From Deltaproteobacteria bacterium (GTDB lineage: Bacteria > Myxococcota_A > UBA9160 > UBA4427), in NCBI GenBank assembly GCA_016713665.1, contig JADJOR010000002.1:434001-498000 (forward strand): a stretch of DNA of 64,000 nucleotides, written 5' to 3'. Numbering within the stretch: the first letter of the stretch is position 1; the number at the start of each line of letters is the position of its first letter. Below, piece by piece: positions 18,432 through 28,261 of the stretch. A program made the translations under genes and the position numbers. The notes beneath the pieces are model-generated. The model made no database searches and was not told where the DNA came from. It saw only the letters and a list, made by a program, of their open reading frames with translations.

Positions 18432-18990
18432 TCGCTTGTCCCTCTCGAGACGTTTGTCGTCCTGCCATCGCAATGCCGATGTGGATCTCTCGACGCGCCA
18501 GCTACCCCGCGGGCTGATCATCCGAACGCAGCAGAGCGCCGTCGATCAATGGATCGTGATGGATGTGGCGATCTGGACAGACAGGTGACACCAACCTCTC
18601 GGTCTGTCGACCCACGCTCCGTAGCCCCAGCCGCCCGAGGCTACGCCCAATGGCCCGATCGGGCCTCGGTCAGCACGATGGAATCTTGATTGATCCCGCG
18701 GGGCTGACCGTAAATCAGGGCGAAACTGACCCAAAAAAAGTTCCCAGCCCGAATCGCGTTCATGATAAGGTGCCCCACGATTCGAAGCTTTTCTTTCTGT
18801 GGGTGGGGTCTTCCGTATTGGATCCCCGCCATGAGATGCCCGCGGAGTCTGGTGGCTGTCGCTTGAACGGCTGCTGGCGATCGGGCGGTGGATTCCAGGG
18901 ATCCGTCGGCGACTGCGGCCGGATCCGGGAAACGCCGGTCGAGCTTCGGGTGTGGTTCGCCAAGCCAAGTCCGTAACAAAGGAGTTCTTG
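18432..18990. other. Leader region of PEP-CTERM gene 3
   Basis: 559 bases with no supported gene. The part from about 18700 is less GC-rich (AAACTGACCCAAAAAAAG) and probably holds the promoter of the strongly expressed gene at 18991; TTGATT...TAAATC (18686-18716) is a possible but badly spaced pair. CCGGGAAACGCC at about 18924 recalls the loop of the hairpins at 4630 and 5908, but the flanks do not form the same helices. Confidence 0.4.
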
Positions 18991-20454
18991 ATGTCCAAAT
19001 TCTTACGAGCCGCCTTCGTGGCTGCGACCGTCGCCATGGGTGCCACTGCGGGCCAGGCGCAGACGGTTGCCATGTACGGCGAATACCACGAGAGCAACGG
19101 GATCATCGTCAACATCCCGCAGAACCCGCCGGTGCTCAACTGCGTTCCGCCGAAGCTGACCGTCCTCCCGGGCGCGCATCTGACCGTGGGCGGCAATCAG
19201 TCGTTCCAGCACCTCGATCTGCGCCCGGCGGGCCCGAACGACGCGCGCTGCCATGACCGCGAGCAGCACATCAACTTCAACACCACCGCGATGGGCGTCT
19301 TCAACAAGCCCCGCGTCGGTAACAAGGGCGCGCGCAACATCGTGAATCCCGCTGGTGGCCTCGCCGTCGGCGATCCCTTCACGATCCCGCCGTTCGCCTT
19401 CCAGCAGCAGCTCGGTCCGCAGATCGGCATCGTGCTGAACAACGTGACCCGCCAGCTCGACACGACCTTCATCGCCGCGATGCCGGGTATCGATCGCGTC
19501 GGTCCGAACCCGGGTCCGCTGCCGGCCGGCTCGTATACGCTCAAGACCGCCATGCAGCTCGCGCCGGTTCCGGCCCTGACCCGCATGTTCTCCCAGATGA
19601 ACTGGCAGAACGTGGGCAACGGCCAGAACAACGGCCTCGCGGTCGGCTTCGCGGCGCGCCCCGCGGCCAACACGACCCACGTCAACACCCAGGCCGGTGG
19701 CAACGAGAAGGTGCGCGTCCGCTACATCGCGGGTCCGCGCCAGTTCGGTGGCACGATGGCCCTCCTGCTCGACGGCCGTGGCCGCCTCAACCTGGCGGGT
19801 CCGCAGCTGACGGGCATGGTGCCGGCTTCGTTCAAGCCCGCGGCGGCCACGCAGCCGGTCGGCGACAACGATCCCGGCTACCGGATCCGCAACGCGGGCG
19901 GCTGGGACCTCACGGCTCCCGGCTTCCAGCTCGCGGGTCGGTTCAAGGGCTTCCAGGGCAACGTGGCGACGCCGATGGGCGCTCCGCGCGTCGCTCCGCT
20001 CTGCACGCAGACCGCTGATCCGCTGAACCTGCTCCCGATCGGCTGCAACGAGATCAACGGCTTCGACACCTACATGAGCGGTGTCGCGCCGCTCCCGCCG
20101 GGTGGCACGTTCAACCTGCTGCCGAAGGCGACCTCGGTGAAGCACATGTTCCCGCTCACGACCGGCACGGTCTCGATCGTGCGTGTCGCGCTGCGCCAGC
20201 CCGGGAACATCCACTTCAGCGATACGGTCACCGGCATGGGCTACGACACGGTCGGCGTCTCGGCGATGGGCGGTGTCCAGCGCAACGTCGGTCTCGTGGC
20301 CGGGCCCTACTCGGTGCGCACCTCTCTCGACATCCAGATCAACACCCAGCTCCTCGGCCTGAACCTCAAGTTCACGCCGGAGCCGGGCGCGACGGCGGCT
20401 CTCGCGAGCGGCCTGAGCATGCTGGGTCTCCTCGCCTACCGGCGACGGGCCTAG
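18991..20454 (+). CDS. PEP-CTERM sorting domain protein 3, probably highly expressed
   Basis: 487 residues starting MSKFLRAAFVAATVAMG at ATG 18991, placed by an excellent AAAGGAG 7 bases upstream. Signal peptide cleaved near GQA-QT. The body is rich in Gly, Asn, Pro and Thr with no catalytic motif. The C-terminus has TPEPGATAALASGLSML then YRRRA, a PEP-CTERM signal. Codon use is more uniform than in neighbours (repeated GGT, AAC, ATC, CGC), suggesting high expression and a structural surface or matrix role. It is flanked on both sides by convergently or divergently placed W-repeat proteins, and followed by two strong hairpins. Unrelated in sequence to the tandem PEP-CTERM pair apart from the tail. 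Confidence 0.85.
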   Translation: MSKFLRAAFVAATVAMGATAGQAQTVAMYGEYHESNGIIVNIPQNPPVLNCVPPKLTVLPGAHLTVGGNQSFQHLDLRPAGPNDARCHDREQHINFNTTAMGVFNKPRVGNKGARNIVNPAGGLAVGDPFTIPPFAFQQQLGPQIGIVLNNVTRQLDTTFIAAMPGIDRVGPNPGPLPAGSYTLKTAMQLAPVPALTRMFSQMNWQNVGNGQNNGLAVGFAARPAANTTHVNTQAGGNEKVRVRYIAGPRQFGGTMALLLDGRGRLNLAGPQLTGMVPASFKPAAATQPVGDNDPGYRIRNAGGWDLTAPGFQLAGRFKGFQGNVATPMGAPRVAPLCTQTADPLNLLPIGCNEINGFDTYMSGVAPLPPGGTFNLLPKATSVKHMFPLTTGTVSIVRVALRQPGNIHFSDTVTGMGYDTVGVSAMGGVQRNVGLVAGPYSVRTSLDIQINTQLLGLNLKFTPEPGATAALASGLSMLGLLAYRRRA

Positions 20455-20476
20455 TCCGGAGCTCGATCATTCCGAA

Positions 20477-20510
20477 GCCCTCGTCGGCGACGAATGTCGC
20501 CGACGAGGGC
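20477..20510. terminator. Strong hairpin after PEP-CTERM gene 3
   Basis: Perfect 15-bp stem (20477-20491 with 20496-20510) with loop GAAT, 22 bases after the stop codon. There is no T run, so it could act as an RNA-stabilising 3' hairpin as much as a terminator. Confidence 0.65.
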
Positions 20511-20571
20511 GGATGGAAGAGCGAGTCGAGACAGTCGAGCGGGCCTTTGGGTCCGACAGAACGAAAAGCAG

Positions 20572-20601
20572 GGGCCGCAGTCGATTCGTCGACTGCGGCC
20601 C
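20572..20601. terminator. Bidirectional terminator with TTCG tetraloop
   Basis: 13-bp perfect stem (20572-20584 with 20589-20601) closed by a stable TTCG loop, with TTTCGATTT after it on the plus strand and TGCTTTTCGTT on the minus strand. It separates the PEP-CTERM gene from the convergent W-repeat gene. Confidence 0.8.
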
Positions 20602-20637
20602 TTTCGATTTCGGGGGCTGGGCGGGCGGCGCTTCGCG

Positions 20638-21888
20638 TCAGTTGCTCGGGCTCGATTCCGCGGCCCGTCCCCACTCGGCGCCCTCCCGAATCCGCGCGAG
20701 ATCGTTCGCATCGAGCGCGAGGCCCGCGATCCACGCGTCCGCGGCGGGGGCGTCGCTGGCGGACCAGAAGTAGGCGACGCGGCGGAGCATCTCGACCCGA
20801 TCGGACTCGGGGCGCAGGCGCAGGGCCCAGGGCGCGGCCTGGACCGGGCGGATGCGCGCCATCCGGCGGACGAGACCCGCGAGCACCGCGGAGTCGGTCG
20901 GCGAGAGCTCGGCCTGCGCATCCCGTGCGCTCTCGGCGTGCTGCTCGAACCAGGCCCAGGCTGCATCGAAATCGAGCTTCGCCCAGGTGCCCGCCGTCTC
21001 CATGAGCCCGCGCGTCCGCTCGGGACCGGGCGCCTTGGGGAGCAGCCAGTCGAGGGCGAGCTCGGGGCTTTCGTTGCGGAGCAGGCCCGCGATGCGCGGG
21101 AGGTTCGAGACGAGCCAGGGCGCCGCCGGCGCCGTCCCGGCGAGCTCGTCGTAGTAGGCGGCGGCGGCTCTGGGGTCGCTGCGCCCGGCCAGATTGAGCG
21201 CCGTCTGGGCGACTCGCTGGGCAAACTCTCCGCCGGTCTTCGGGTCGACGCGCCGCGCGAGCTCGAAGGTGCCGTCGGCTCCCCGGGTATGGAGCACGCC
21301 GCGGATCAATGCATCGATCACGTCGCGGCGGCCATCGGCTTCCCAGAAGCGCAGGGCGAGTCCGAGCGCGCCCTCGGCGTCGCCGGCGAGCGCCCAGCCC
21401 CGGACCAGGGGACCTGCGGCGAGCTCGCGCTGGTCCGGATCGGTGAGCGTGTCGAAGTAGGCGCCGGCCTCGATCTGCCGCCCGCTCGCGGCCCACTCGC
21501 GCATCACGATCCGGATGCCGAGCTCCCGGCGCGAGCGGATGGGCCAGCCCTGGACGGCACGCATGGCGGCGCTCGGGTCGAGATGGGTCCAGGCCGTCAG
21601 GAAGAGCTGGAGATCGACGGGATCGTACTCGCCGGCCCGGGCTTCGACGGCCCGGGCTGCGCCCTCGACGTTCTCGGTCGTGAGCCCCTCGAAGAGCCGG
21701 ATCAGCGCGCTGGTCCGGGGAAAAGCGCGGGGCTCCGCCAGGGCCTCGGCGACGGCCGCCTCCATCGCCGCGGCATCGCGGGCGTCGGACGGATCGGGAA
21801 AGCCGATCGGAGCGGGGCCCAATCCCTTGCCGACGTAGAAAGCGACGAGCGCCACCGCCGCGGCCACCAACCAACCCGAGCGACTCAT
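20638..21888 (-). CDS. Membrane-anchored helical-repeat protein with W-x-x-x-D-x-x-A-A motifs
   Basis: 416 residues. Starts MSRSGWLVAAAVALVAFYVG, a single membrane anchor, after which all is helical. It has the same kind of repeats as the lipoprotein at 17049-18431: AWTHLDPSAAMRAV, GWALAGDAEGALGLAL, TWAKLDFDAAWAWF and FWSASDAPAADAWI. No catalytic residues are apparent. The two proteins bracket the PEP-CTERM gene 18991-20454, suggesting envelope scaffolding linked to that surface protein; this is inference from position and shared repeats only. It is downstream of and co-directional with the MFS/spermidine-synthase genes, 65 bases after the first. Confidence 0.7.
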   Translation of the reverse strand: MSRSGWLVAAAVALVAFYVGKGLGPAPIGFPDPSDARDAAAMEAAVAEALAEPRAFPRTSALIRLFEGLTTENVEGAARAVEARAGEYDPVDLQLFLTAWTHLDPSAAMRAVQGWPIRSRRELGIRIVMREWAASGRQIEAGAYFDTLTDPDQRELAAGPLVRGWALAGDAEGALGLALRFWEADGRRDVIDALIRGVLHTRGADGTFELARRVDPKTGGEFAQRVAQTALNLAGRSDPRAAAAYYDELAGTAPAAPWLVSNLPRIAGLLRNESPELALDWLLPKAPGPERTRGLMETAGTWAKLDFDAAWAWFEQHAESARDAQAELSPTDSAVLAGLVRRMARIRPVQAAPWALRLRPESDRVEMLRRVAYFWSASDAPAADAWIAGLALDANDLARIREGAEWGRAAESSPSN

Positions 21889-21953
21889 TCCGATCTCCTG
21901 TCCGGCGGCTCCGACGAGCCTTCGAGACGTCGTCGGTCAGTCGCTGCCTCGAC

Positions 21954-24223
21954 TCAATTCCAACGCATGACGCTCAAGAGATCGCTGTAGTCGTCGGTCC
22001 ACAGCGGAAAGGCATCGAGATTCACCTCCGAGCCCCGTCGCAGGATGATCGCGCTGGGGTGGAGCTCGAGGGCCCGATGCCGCTTCTCGATCCGCATCTG
22101 CAGCCGCATCAGGTCGTCGGAGTCCCGGGCGATCAGGACCCAGTCGGAGAGGCCGCTCTGGAGCTGGGGGGCCGAGCGGGTTCGGACCTGGAGGCTGTAG
22201 GCACCGAACTCGGCCGCCAGTCGCGAGACGAGGCTCATCAGCTGGAAATGGCGGTTCGAGACGTGGACCGCCATCAGCCCGTCCGGCGCGAGGGCCCGGA
22301 AATAGCCTTCGAAGGCCTCCCGGGTCATCAGATGGATCGGGATCGAGTCGCTCGAGAACGCATCGAGGATCAGGATGTCGAAGGCCTGGGAGCCGCTGCG
22401 TGCCTGCTCGGCCTCGATCGAGAGCCGGGCATCCCCGAGCACGAATTCGACCTCGGCCTTCGAGTCCGAGACGAAGCTGAAATAGCCTTCGGGACCGGCG
22501 AGCTTCGTCACGACGGGGTCGATCTCGTAGAAGCGCATGAAATCGCCCTCGCGGCCGTAGGCGGCGAGGGTCCCGACGCCGAGGCCGATCACGCCGATCC
22601 GCGCGCCGACCTTGCGGGGACGGCTGGTGAGCGCGAGGCCGAGGCCGGTCGCGCGCCCGAAGTAGGAGGTCGGCAGCCTCCGGGCGGCCTTGTTCAGGAA
22701 CTGCAGTCCATGGACCGTCGTCCCGTTGGTCAGCGTTCGCCTGCCCCCGCCCGCGTCGGGCAGCTCGTGCACCGTCAGCACGCCGAAGAACGAGCGCTCC
22801 TTGTGGATCACGAGCGGGTCCGGTCGCAGCTCGAGCCAGGCGACGGCGCCGATCGCGGCGAGGACGAGCGGGGCGACGATCCGCCAGCGACCACGCCCCC
22901 GGTCCCAATGCAGCCAGCTCTTCGGATCCACGGCGCAGGCCGCGAGGAGCATCAGCGCGGCCATGAGCAGGCCGACCTGAAGCTCGTAGTAGTCGTCGAA
23001 GAGGCGGGGCGAGACGATGCCGACCAGCAGACCCCCGAGCGCGCCGCCGGCCGAGACGAAGAGGTAGAAGCGGGTGAGCGACCGGGGCGCGGGACGGGCG
23101 CGGTAGAGCTCGCCGTGCAGGCCCATGCAGGCGCTGAAGAGCAGCACACAGTAGGCGAGCACCTGGTAGACGATGAGCTCGCCCGGCTTCATCCAGAGCG
23201 TGACGGCGAACGCGGCGATGGCGACGACGACGAAGGGTCCGCGGCGGTAGGCCCGCTCGGTCGAGAAGCAGAGGATGAAGGTGACCAGATAGGTCGCGAG
23301 CGGAACGATCCAGAGGAAGGGGATGCTCGCGACGTCGAGACAGAGCTTGTTCGTCACGCCCATCAAGAGCACGACGGCCGTTCCCGAGAGCCCGAGCCAG
23401 AGCAGCGAGCGCGACAGACCGCCGTCCTCGCCGGACGTTCCCGCCCCCGGCGCGTCCGGCCCGTCGGCCGCCGCGCCGGGCTCGCCCGCGAAGCGCTCGG
23501 GACTCGTCGTCGAGGGCCCGTCCACCGGTCGTGCCCCCGCGCGAGCAGCGCACACGCGAGCACCGCGAGTCCGGTCGCGACGAACCCGAAGGTCCAGAGA
23601 CGGCCGATCTCGCTCAGGGAGAGGCGCGGCTCGAGCACGAACGGAAAGACGAAGAGCGCGAGGAACGAGCCGAGGTTCGAGACCGCGTAGAGGGGATAGG
23701 GCGAGAGCGACGGGTGCGCACGGGCGAACCAGGCCTGGACGAGGGGGCCCGTCGAAGCGAGGACGAGAAAGGGCATCGCGACGCTGGTCGTCAGCAGACG
23801 CAGGACCCCCAGCGTCGGGTCGGTCTCGAGGAGCGAGCCCGGCGGCGCCGAGGGCAGGACGGGCAGGGAAGCGATCGCCGCGCCGACCGCGACGACATGC
23901 AGCGCCAGCTGGAAGCCCGGCTTTACGAACCGGATCATCAGATGGGCGTAGGCGTAGCCGAGGAATAGCGTCGTCTGGTAGAACGCGAGGCAGAGCGTCC
24001 ACACCGCCGGGACCCCGCCGAACCACGGCAGGATCCGCTTGCCGACCATCGGCTGGACCAGGAAGATCAGGAAGGCGGAGGCGAAGATCGCCGACGCATA
24101 GAGGACGATGCGCCCCGGGCCCTCGGCATCGCCGCCCGCACGACGTCCCTCCACGCCGCCTCGCGAGCTCGATTGGTCGCCGACCGGCGAGGGGGCGGCC
24201 GAAGCGCGCGCGGGATCCTGCAT
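21954..24223 (-). pseudogene. Fused MFS/spermidine synthase-like protein 1, frameshifted
   Basis: N-terminal membrane half (from ATG 24223, MQDPARAS) with FLIFLVQPMVGKRILPWFGG and LYAVSNLGSFLALF, then a spermidine-synthase-like methyltransferase half with IGVIGLGVGTLAAYG, FYEIDPVV and ILILDAFSSDSIPIH. The two halves lie in different frames: the N-terminal frame runs to about 23535 and the C-terminal frame continues from there to 21954. Adding one base to the C5 run at 23534-23538 restores a 756-residue protein reading LLARGARPVDGPSTT. The family is widespread as a fused MFS transporter/polyamine-type aminopropyltransferase; its chemistry is largely untested. A paralog lies directly upstream. 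Confidence 0.82.
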
Positions 24224-24362
24224 GGCGGGCAACGATAGGTTCGGCGTGGAGATTTGAGAAGCCCCGGAGCCGGAGAAGCTCCGGGCATCGAGCCGCTCCG
24301 GGAGCCGGCTCGGCGCACCGCGCCCCCGGCCCCACCAGCCCGCTCGGCTCAGCCGCCCGGCC

Positions 24363-26662
24363 TCAGTGCCATCGCACGACCCGCGAGAGGTCGCTGTAGT
24401 CGTCGGTCCAGACGGGAACGTCGTCGAGCTCGAGATCGGCCCCGCGCCGGATCAGGACGGAGCCGGGCAGCAGGCCCGTCCCGCGGAGCCGCTTCTCGAT
24501 CCGGATGCGCAGGCGCGTCAGCCGATCGGCGTCGCGCGCGAGGATCACCCAGTCCGCGGGCCCCGTCTGGAGTCGAGGAATGGCGGCCGTCTTGATCTGC
24601 AGGCTGTGTGCACCGAGCTCCCCGGCCATGCGCGAGACGAGATCCATGAGACGGAAATGGCGGTTCGAGACGTGGACCGCCATCAGCCCGTCCGGGGCCA
24701 GCGCTCGGAAATAGCACTCGAAGGCTTCCCGGGTCATCAGATGGACCGGGATGGCGTCGCTCGTGAAGGCGTCGAGGACCAGCACGTCGAAGGCCTGTGC
24801 CTCGCCCCGCCGCTGCTCGTCTTCGAGTGCCCGTCGACCGTCGCCGACGACGACCTCGACTGCGGCCTTCGAGTCCGCCAGATAGGTGAAGGGACCGCCG
24901 GGACTCGCGAGCCGGGCGACGACCGGATCGATCTCGTAGAAGCGGACGCGGTCGCCCTCGCGCCCGTAGGCCGCGATGGTGCCGATCCCGAGGCCCACGA
25001 CGCCGATCCTCGAGGCGTTCTTTTGCGGGCGACTCGTGAGGGTGAGACCGAGACCTGCGGCGCGGCCGTAGTAGGAGGTCGGGAGATTGCGCTGCTCGGG
25101 CGCCCGGAGCTGGGCGCCGTGGACGGTGGAGCCGTTCGTCAACGTCCGCTGCAATCCGACCTCGTCCCGGACCTCGTCGACGGAGAGGACCCCGAAGAAC
25201 GAACGCTCCACGTGGAGCGAGCGCGGATCCGGCCGGAGATCGAGCCAGAGGAAGTAGCCGACGAAGGCGAGCATGCTCGGGCCGACGGCGAGCCAGCGCC
25301 AGCGCGGTCCTTCGACATGGAAGAAGCTCCCGGGTCCCGGGCGCCGATCGAGAGCACGAGCGCCAGCGTCAGCAGCAGACCGAGCGAGAGCTCGTGATAG
25401 TCGTCGAAGAGGGCGGGGGCCGCGAGGCCGACGAAGAGCCCGCCGAGGGCTCCCCCGGCCGAGACGCAGAGGTAGAAGCGGGTGAGATCCGTCGCGGGCG
25501 GGCGCGATCGGTAGAGCTCGCCGTGGAGGATCATGCAGGTCGAGAAGAGCAGCAGGCAGTAGGCCCCTGCCTGGAAGACGATCAGGTCGTCGATCTCGAT
25601 CGCACGCGTGATCAGGAACGAGACGACGGCGAGGGCGCCGCAGGGAGCCCGGCGATAGGCGCGTTCGGAGCCGAAGGCCACGACGAAGGTCAGGAGATAG
25701 GTCGCGAGGGGCACGATCCAGAGGAAGGGGATGCTCGCGACGTCGAGACAGAGCTTGTTCGTCACCCCCATCAGGACCACGACCGCCGTCGCCGAGAGCG
25801 CGAGCCAGCGCAGGGCGTCCGAATGGCGCGGAGCCGTCGCGACCTCGGCCTCATCGACTTGCGCGCTCGTCGGGCTGCGCCCCGAGCCGGAGCGGATCGC
25901 CGTCCACGCGCAGGCCAGGACCAGCATCCCCGTGCTCGCGAAGGCCCAGGCCCAGAGCGACCCCGACTCCGAGACGGAGAGCCGGGGCTCGATCGCGAAG
26001 GGATAGGCGAAGAGGGCGAGGAACGAGCCGATGTTCGAGACCGCGTACAGCGAATAAGGGGAGACCGCCGGATGGGCACGTGCGAGCCAGAACTGGACGA
26101 GCGGCCCCGTCGAGGCGAGGACCAGAAAAGGAAGCGCCACGCTCCCCGAGAGCGACGCGATCACCGTCCAGGTCGGGTCCGCCTGGCCCTCGAGGTCGGG
26201 CGGCGCCTCGGGCAGGACCGGGAGCGCGAGGATCGCGGCGACGACGGCCGCGGCATGGATCGCGAGCTGCTGCTTCGGGCCGAAGCATCGGATCAGGACG
26301 TGTGCATAGGCATAGCCTGCGAAGAGAACGGTCTGATAGAAGGCGAGGCAGACGGTCCAGACGGCCGGGACGCCGCCGAACCAGGGAAGAATGCGCTTGC
26401 CCACCATCGGCTGGACGAGGAACACCAGGAATGCGGCTGCGAAGACGGCGGCACCGAAGAGCGCGGCGGTCCACGCGCTGCGTTCGTCGCCGGGTCGACC
26501 GACCGGAGCCCCGCGCTCTGCTGCCCTCGCGATTCCGTCCGCGCGCCCGGCCGGGTCGCCCGACTGGGGCCCCCCGAGCTCGTCGCGCCGGAGGGCGAGG
26601 CCCTTGCTCGTACCAGACCCGATCGGCGAGTGGACGCGTGAATCGCCCATCGGACCCTGCAT
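24363..26662 (-). pseudogene. Fused MFS/spermidine synthase-like protein 2, frameshifted
   Basis: Paralog of the preceding gene, about the same length (766 residues when repaired). The start ATG 26662 (MQGPMGDS) matches the MQ start of paralog 1. The membrane half has FLVFLVQPMVGKRILPWFGG and VTNKLCLDVASIPFLWIVP; the soluble half has IGVVGLGIGTIAAYG, FYEIDPVV and VLVLDAFTSDAIPVH. The frames part at about 25329-25331; adding one base to this C3 run gives GARDPGSFFHVEG and aligns with paralog 1. Both paralogs therefore need one extra base but at different places. Downstream a weak hairpin at 24263-24285 precedes paralog 1. Confidence 0.82.
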
Positions 26663-26868
26663 GGGGCCTAGCATAAACGGAACGGTGGAATTCGAGAAGA
26701 AAAATCGTCCTGCGTTGATAGGCGACGATCCGCGTCGCAGGCCCCGCGGGCCCATACACCCCCGGGCGTTCCCCAGTGATCCCCGACGCTCCCGGGCGGC
26801 TTCGAACGAGTCTCGGCCCCGCGACCTCGAAGGCCGGACTGCGCCGCGCGGGGTCGGGTCGTCGCGGG

Positions 26869-27026
26869 CTAGGAGCCTGACCAAGATCGTGCGCGCGGCG
26901 CCTGAACGCCGATCCATCGCCGCTCGCGGCGGCACCGGTCGCCGTAGCCCTGCTACGCCCCCGCGCCTTGCGAGCGGCGTGTCTCGACGTTCAGGCATCC
27001 ACGCCCATCTTGGGTCAGGCTCCTAG
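26869..27026. repeat. 158-bp imperfect palindrome (MITE- or REP-like element)
   Basis: Nearly the full element folds on itself. The ends read CTAGGAGCCTGACC at 26869 and its complement GGTCAGGCTCCTAG at 27026. Inner matching blocks are GCCTGAACG, CGCCGCTCGC and a centre CGTAGC-CCT-GCTACG at 26943-26957, with small indels between arms of 80 and 75 bases. No transposase is inside. The right terminal CTAG supplies the stop codon of the amidohydrolase gene ending at 27023. No second copy is in the window. The stretch 26663-26868 before it holds only an upstream region with no supported gene. Confidence 0.7.
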
Positions 27027-28213
27027 AGGCCGAGGAGCCCGGCCGTATTGTCCCGCATGACGCGCCGCAGCATGGTCGCCGGCAGCTGCTCGACCTCCTC
27101 CAGGAAATCGAGGGGCGCCGCGACGCCCTCCGGATGGGGCCAGTCGGATCCGAACAGCACCCGCTCCGCGCCGAGCGTGTCGACCAGCTGGTAGACGTCG
27201 TCCTCGAAGAAGGGGGCGACGTAGACGTGCTCCTTGAAGACCTCGTGCGGCGGACGACTCGCGCGCGTGGACTTGGCGCCGCCCTGGGACGTGATGGCGA
27301 CGCGGCCGACCTTCTCGAGATTCTTGAGCAGGGCGGGCACCCAGTCGCTGCCGTTCTCGATCGACGCGACCCGAAGCCTCGGGAAGCGATCGAAGAGGCC
27401 GTGGAGGACCAGCGCGGCCAGCGTGTCCTGGGCCGGCCGCGCGCCGAAGCAGGTCAGGAACTGGAAAGCCGTCATCGTCTGCTCGGTCACGTTCGGATCC
27501 TCGCCCCACGCCCGGCCGAAGAAGTCGACGTAGCCGCTGACGCCGATGTGGACCGCGCCGAGCAGCCCGGCCTCCTCGGCGCGGGCCCAGAAGGGATCGA
27601 AGTACGGGTCGGCCGGGGAGCGGCCGTAGACGGGTCCCGGGCGCAGGATGAAGCCGCGTGCGCCGAGGCGGGCGACCCGCTCGATCTCCGCGACCGCCCA
27701 GTCCCGGTCGACCAGCGTGATCAGCGGCAACGCGTAGATGCGGCGCTGGTAGGCGTAGCCCCAGTCGTCTTCGATGTAGCGATTGAAGGCGCGCATGTTG
27801 GCGAGCAGCGCCTCGCGATCCTCGTGGATGTCGTCCTCGAAGGCGACGCCGAAGGAGGGCAGCATGATCGTGGCCTCGAGGCCCTGCTTGTCGAGGGTGG
27901 CGATGCGCGCGTCGCGGTCCCGGAAGGATGCGGTCTCCGAGCTGATGACGCGCGGGATCTTCGTCATGTCGCCCTTGCCCGACATGAAGGGGCGATAGGC
28001 ACCGGGCGGGAGGACCCAGTCGCGGGTCGGCCGGTGGAACCCCATCGGCCGATCCCCGAAGCGCCACTCGTCCTGTCCGTCCGCGTTCCTGGCGACGTGG
28101 CAGGCGCGCCCGTTCCGGAACTTCGCCTCGAGGTGGCGCGTGCAGCAGTCGTGGGGCTCGTAGTAGTGGTTGTCGGCGTCGACCGGGACGAAATCGAGGG
28201 ACTTCACGGGCAT
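27023..28213 (-). CDS. Amidohydrolase family 2 protein (1 of 4)
   Basis: 396 residues of the metal-dependent TIM-barrel amidohydrolase-2 family (ACMSD/gamma-resorcylate decarboxylase relatives). Seen: the N-terminal metal-site segment VDADNHYYEP (instead of a plain D-x-H), AVHIGVSGY mid-barrel, SIENGSDWVP, and the C-terminal metal ligand in VLFGSDWPHPEG. Such proteins hydrolyse or decarboxylate ring-derived acids or lactones. The ATG at 28213 directly abuts AGGAGG; the in-frame GTG at 28207 has better spacing (6 bases) and may be the true start. Located 37 bases after the methyltransferase gene, across a repeat that duplicates its stop and ribosome binding site. Its own stop lies in the palindromic element. 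Confidence 0.88.
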   Translation of the reverse strand: MPVKSLDFVPVDADNHYYEPHDCCTRHLEAKFRNGRACHVARNADGQDEWRFGDRPMGFHRPTRDWVLPPGAYRPFMSGKGDMTKIPRVISSETASFRDRDARIATLDKQGLEATIMLPSFGVAFEDDIHEDREALLANMRAFNRYIEDDWGYAYQRRIYALPLITLVDRDWAVAEIERVARLGARGFILRPGPVYGRSPADPYFDPFWARAEEAGLLGAVHIGVSGYVDFFGRAWGEDPNVTEQTMTAFQFLTCFGARPAQDTLAALVLHGLFDRFPRLRVASIENGSDWVPALLKNLEKVGRVAITSQGGAKSTRASRPPHEVFKEHVYVAPFFEDDVYQLVDTLGAERVLFGSDWPHPEGVAAPLDFLEEVEQLPATMLRRVMRDNTAGLLGL

Positions 28214-28221
28214 CCTCCTCT

Positions 28222-28261
28222 GATCATGCGCTCCTCAGATCATGCGCTCCTCAGATCATGC
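28222..28261 (-). repeat. 16-bp tandem repeat carrying stop codon and ribosome binding site
   Basis: Two and a half copies of a 16-base unit. On the minus strand each reads ATGATCTGAGGAGCGC, that is the last codons of the methyltransferase (Met-Ile-stop) followed by a GAGGAG site. The result is a series of minimal AUG-AUC-UGA open frames in front of the amidohydrolase start. Confidence 0.75.

Noticed and set aside
18900..18960. Third copy of the PEP-CTERM leader hairpin upstream of gene 18991
   Set aside because: CCGGGAAACGCC resembles the loop, but the flanking bases do not form the 7- and 8-bp helices in the same arrangement.
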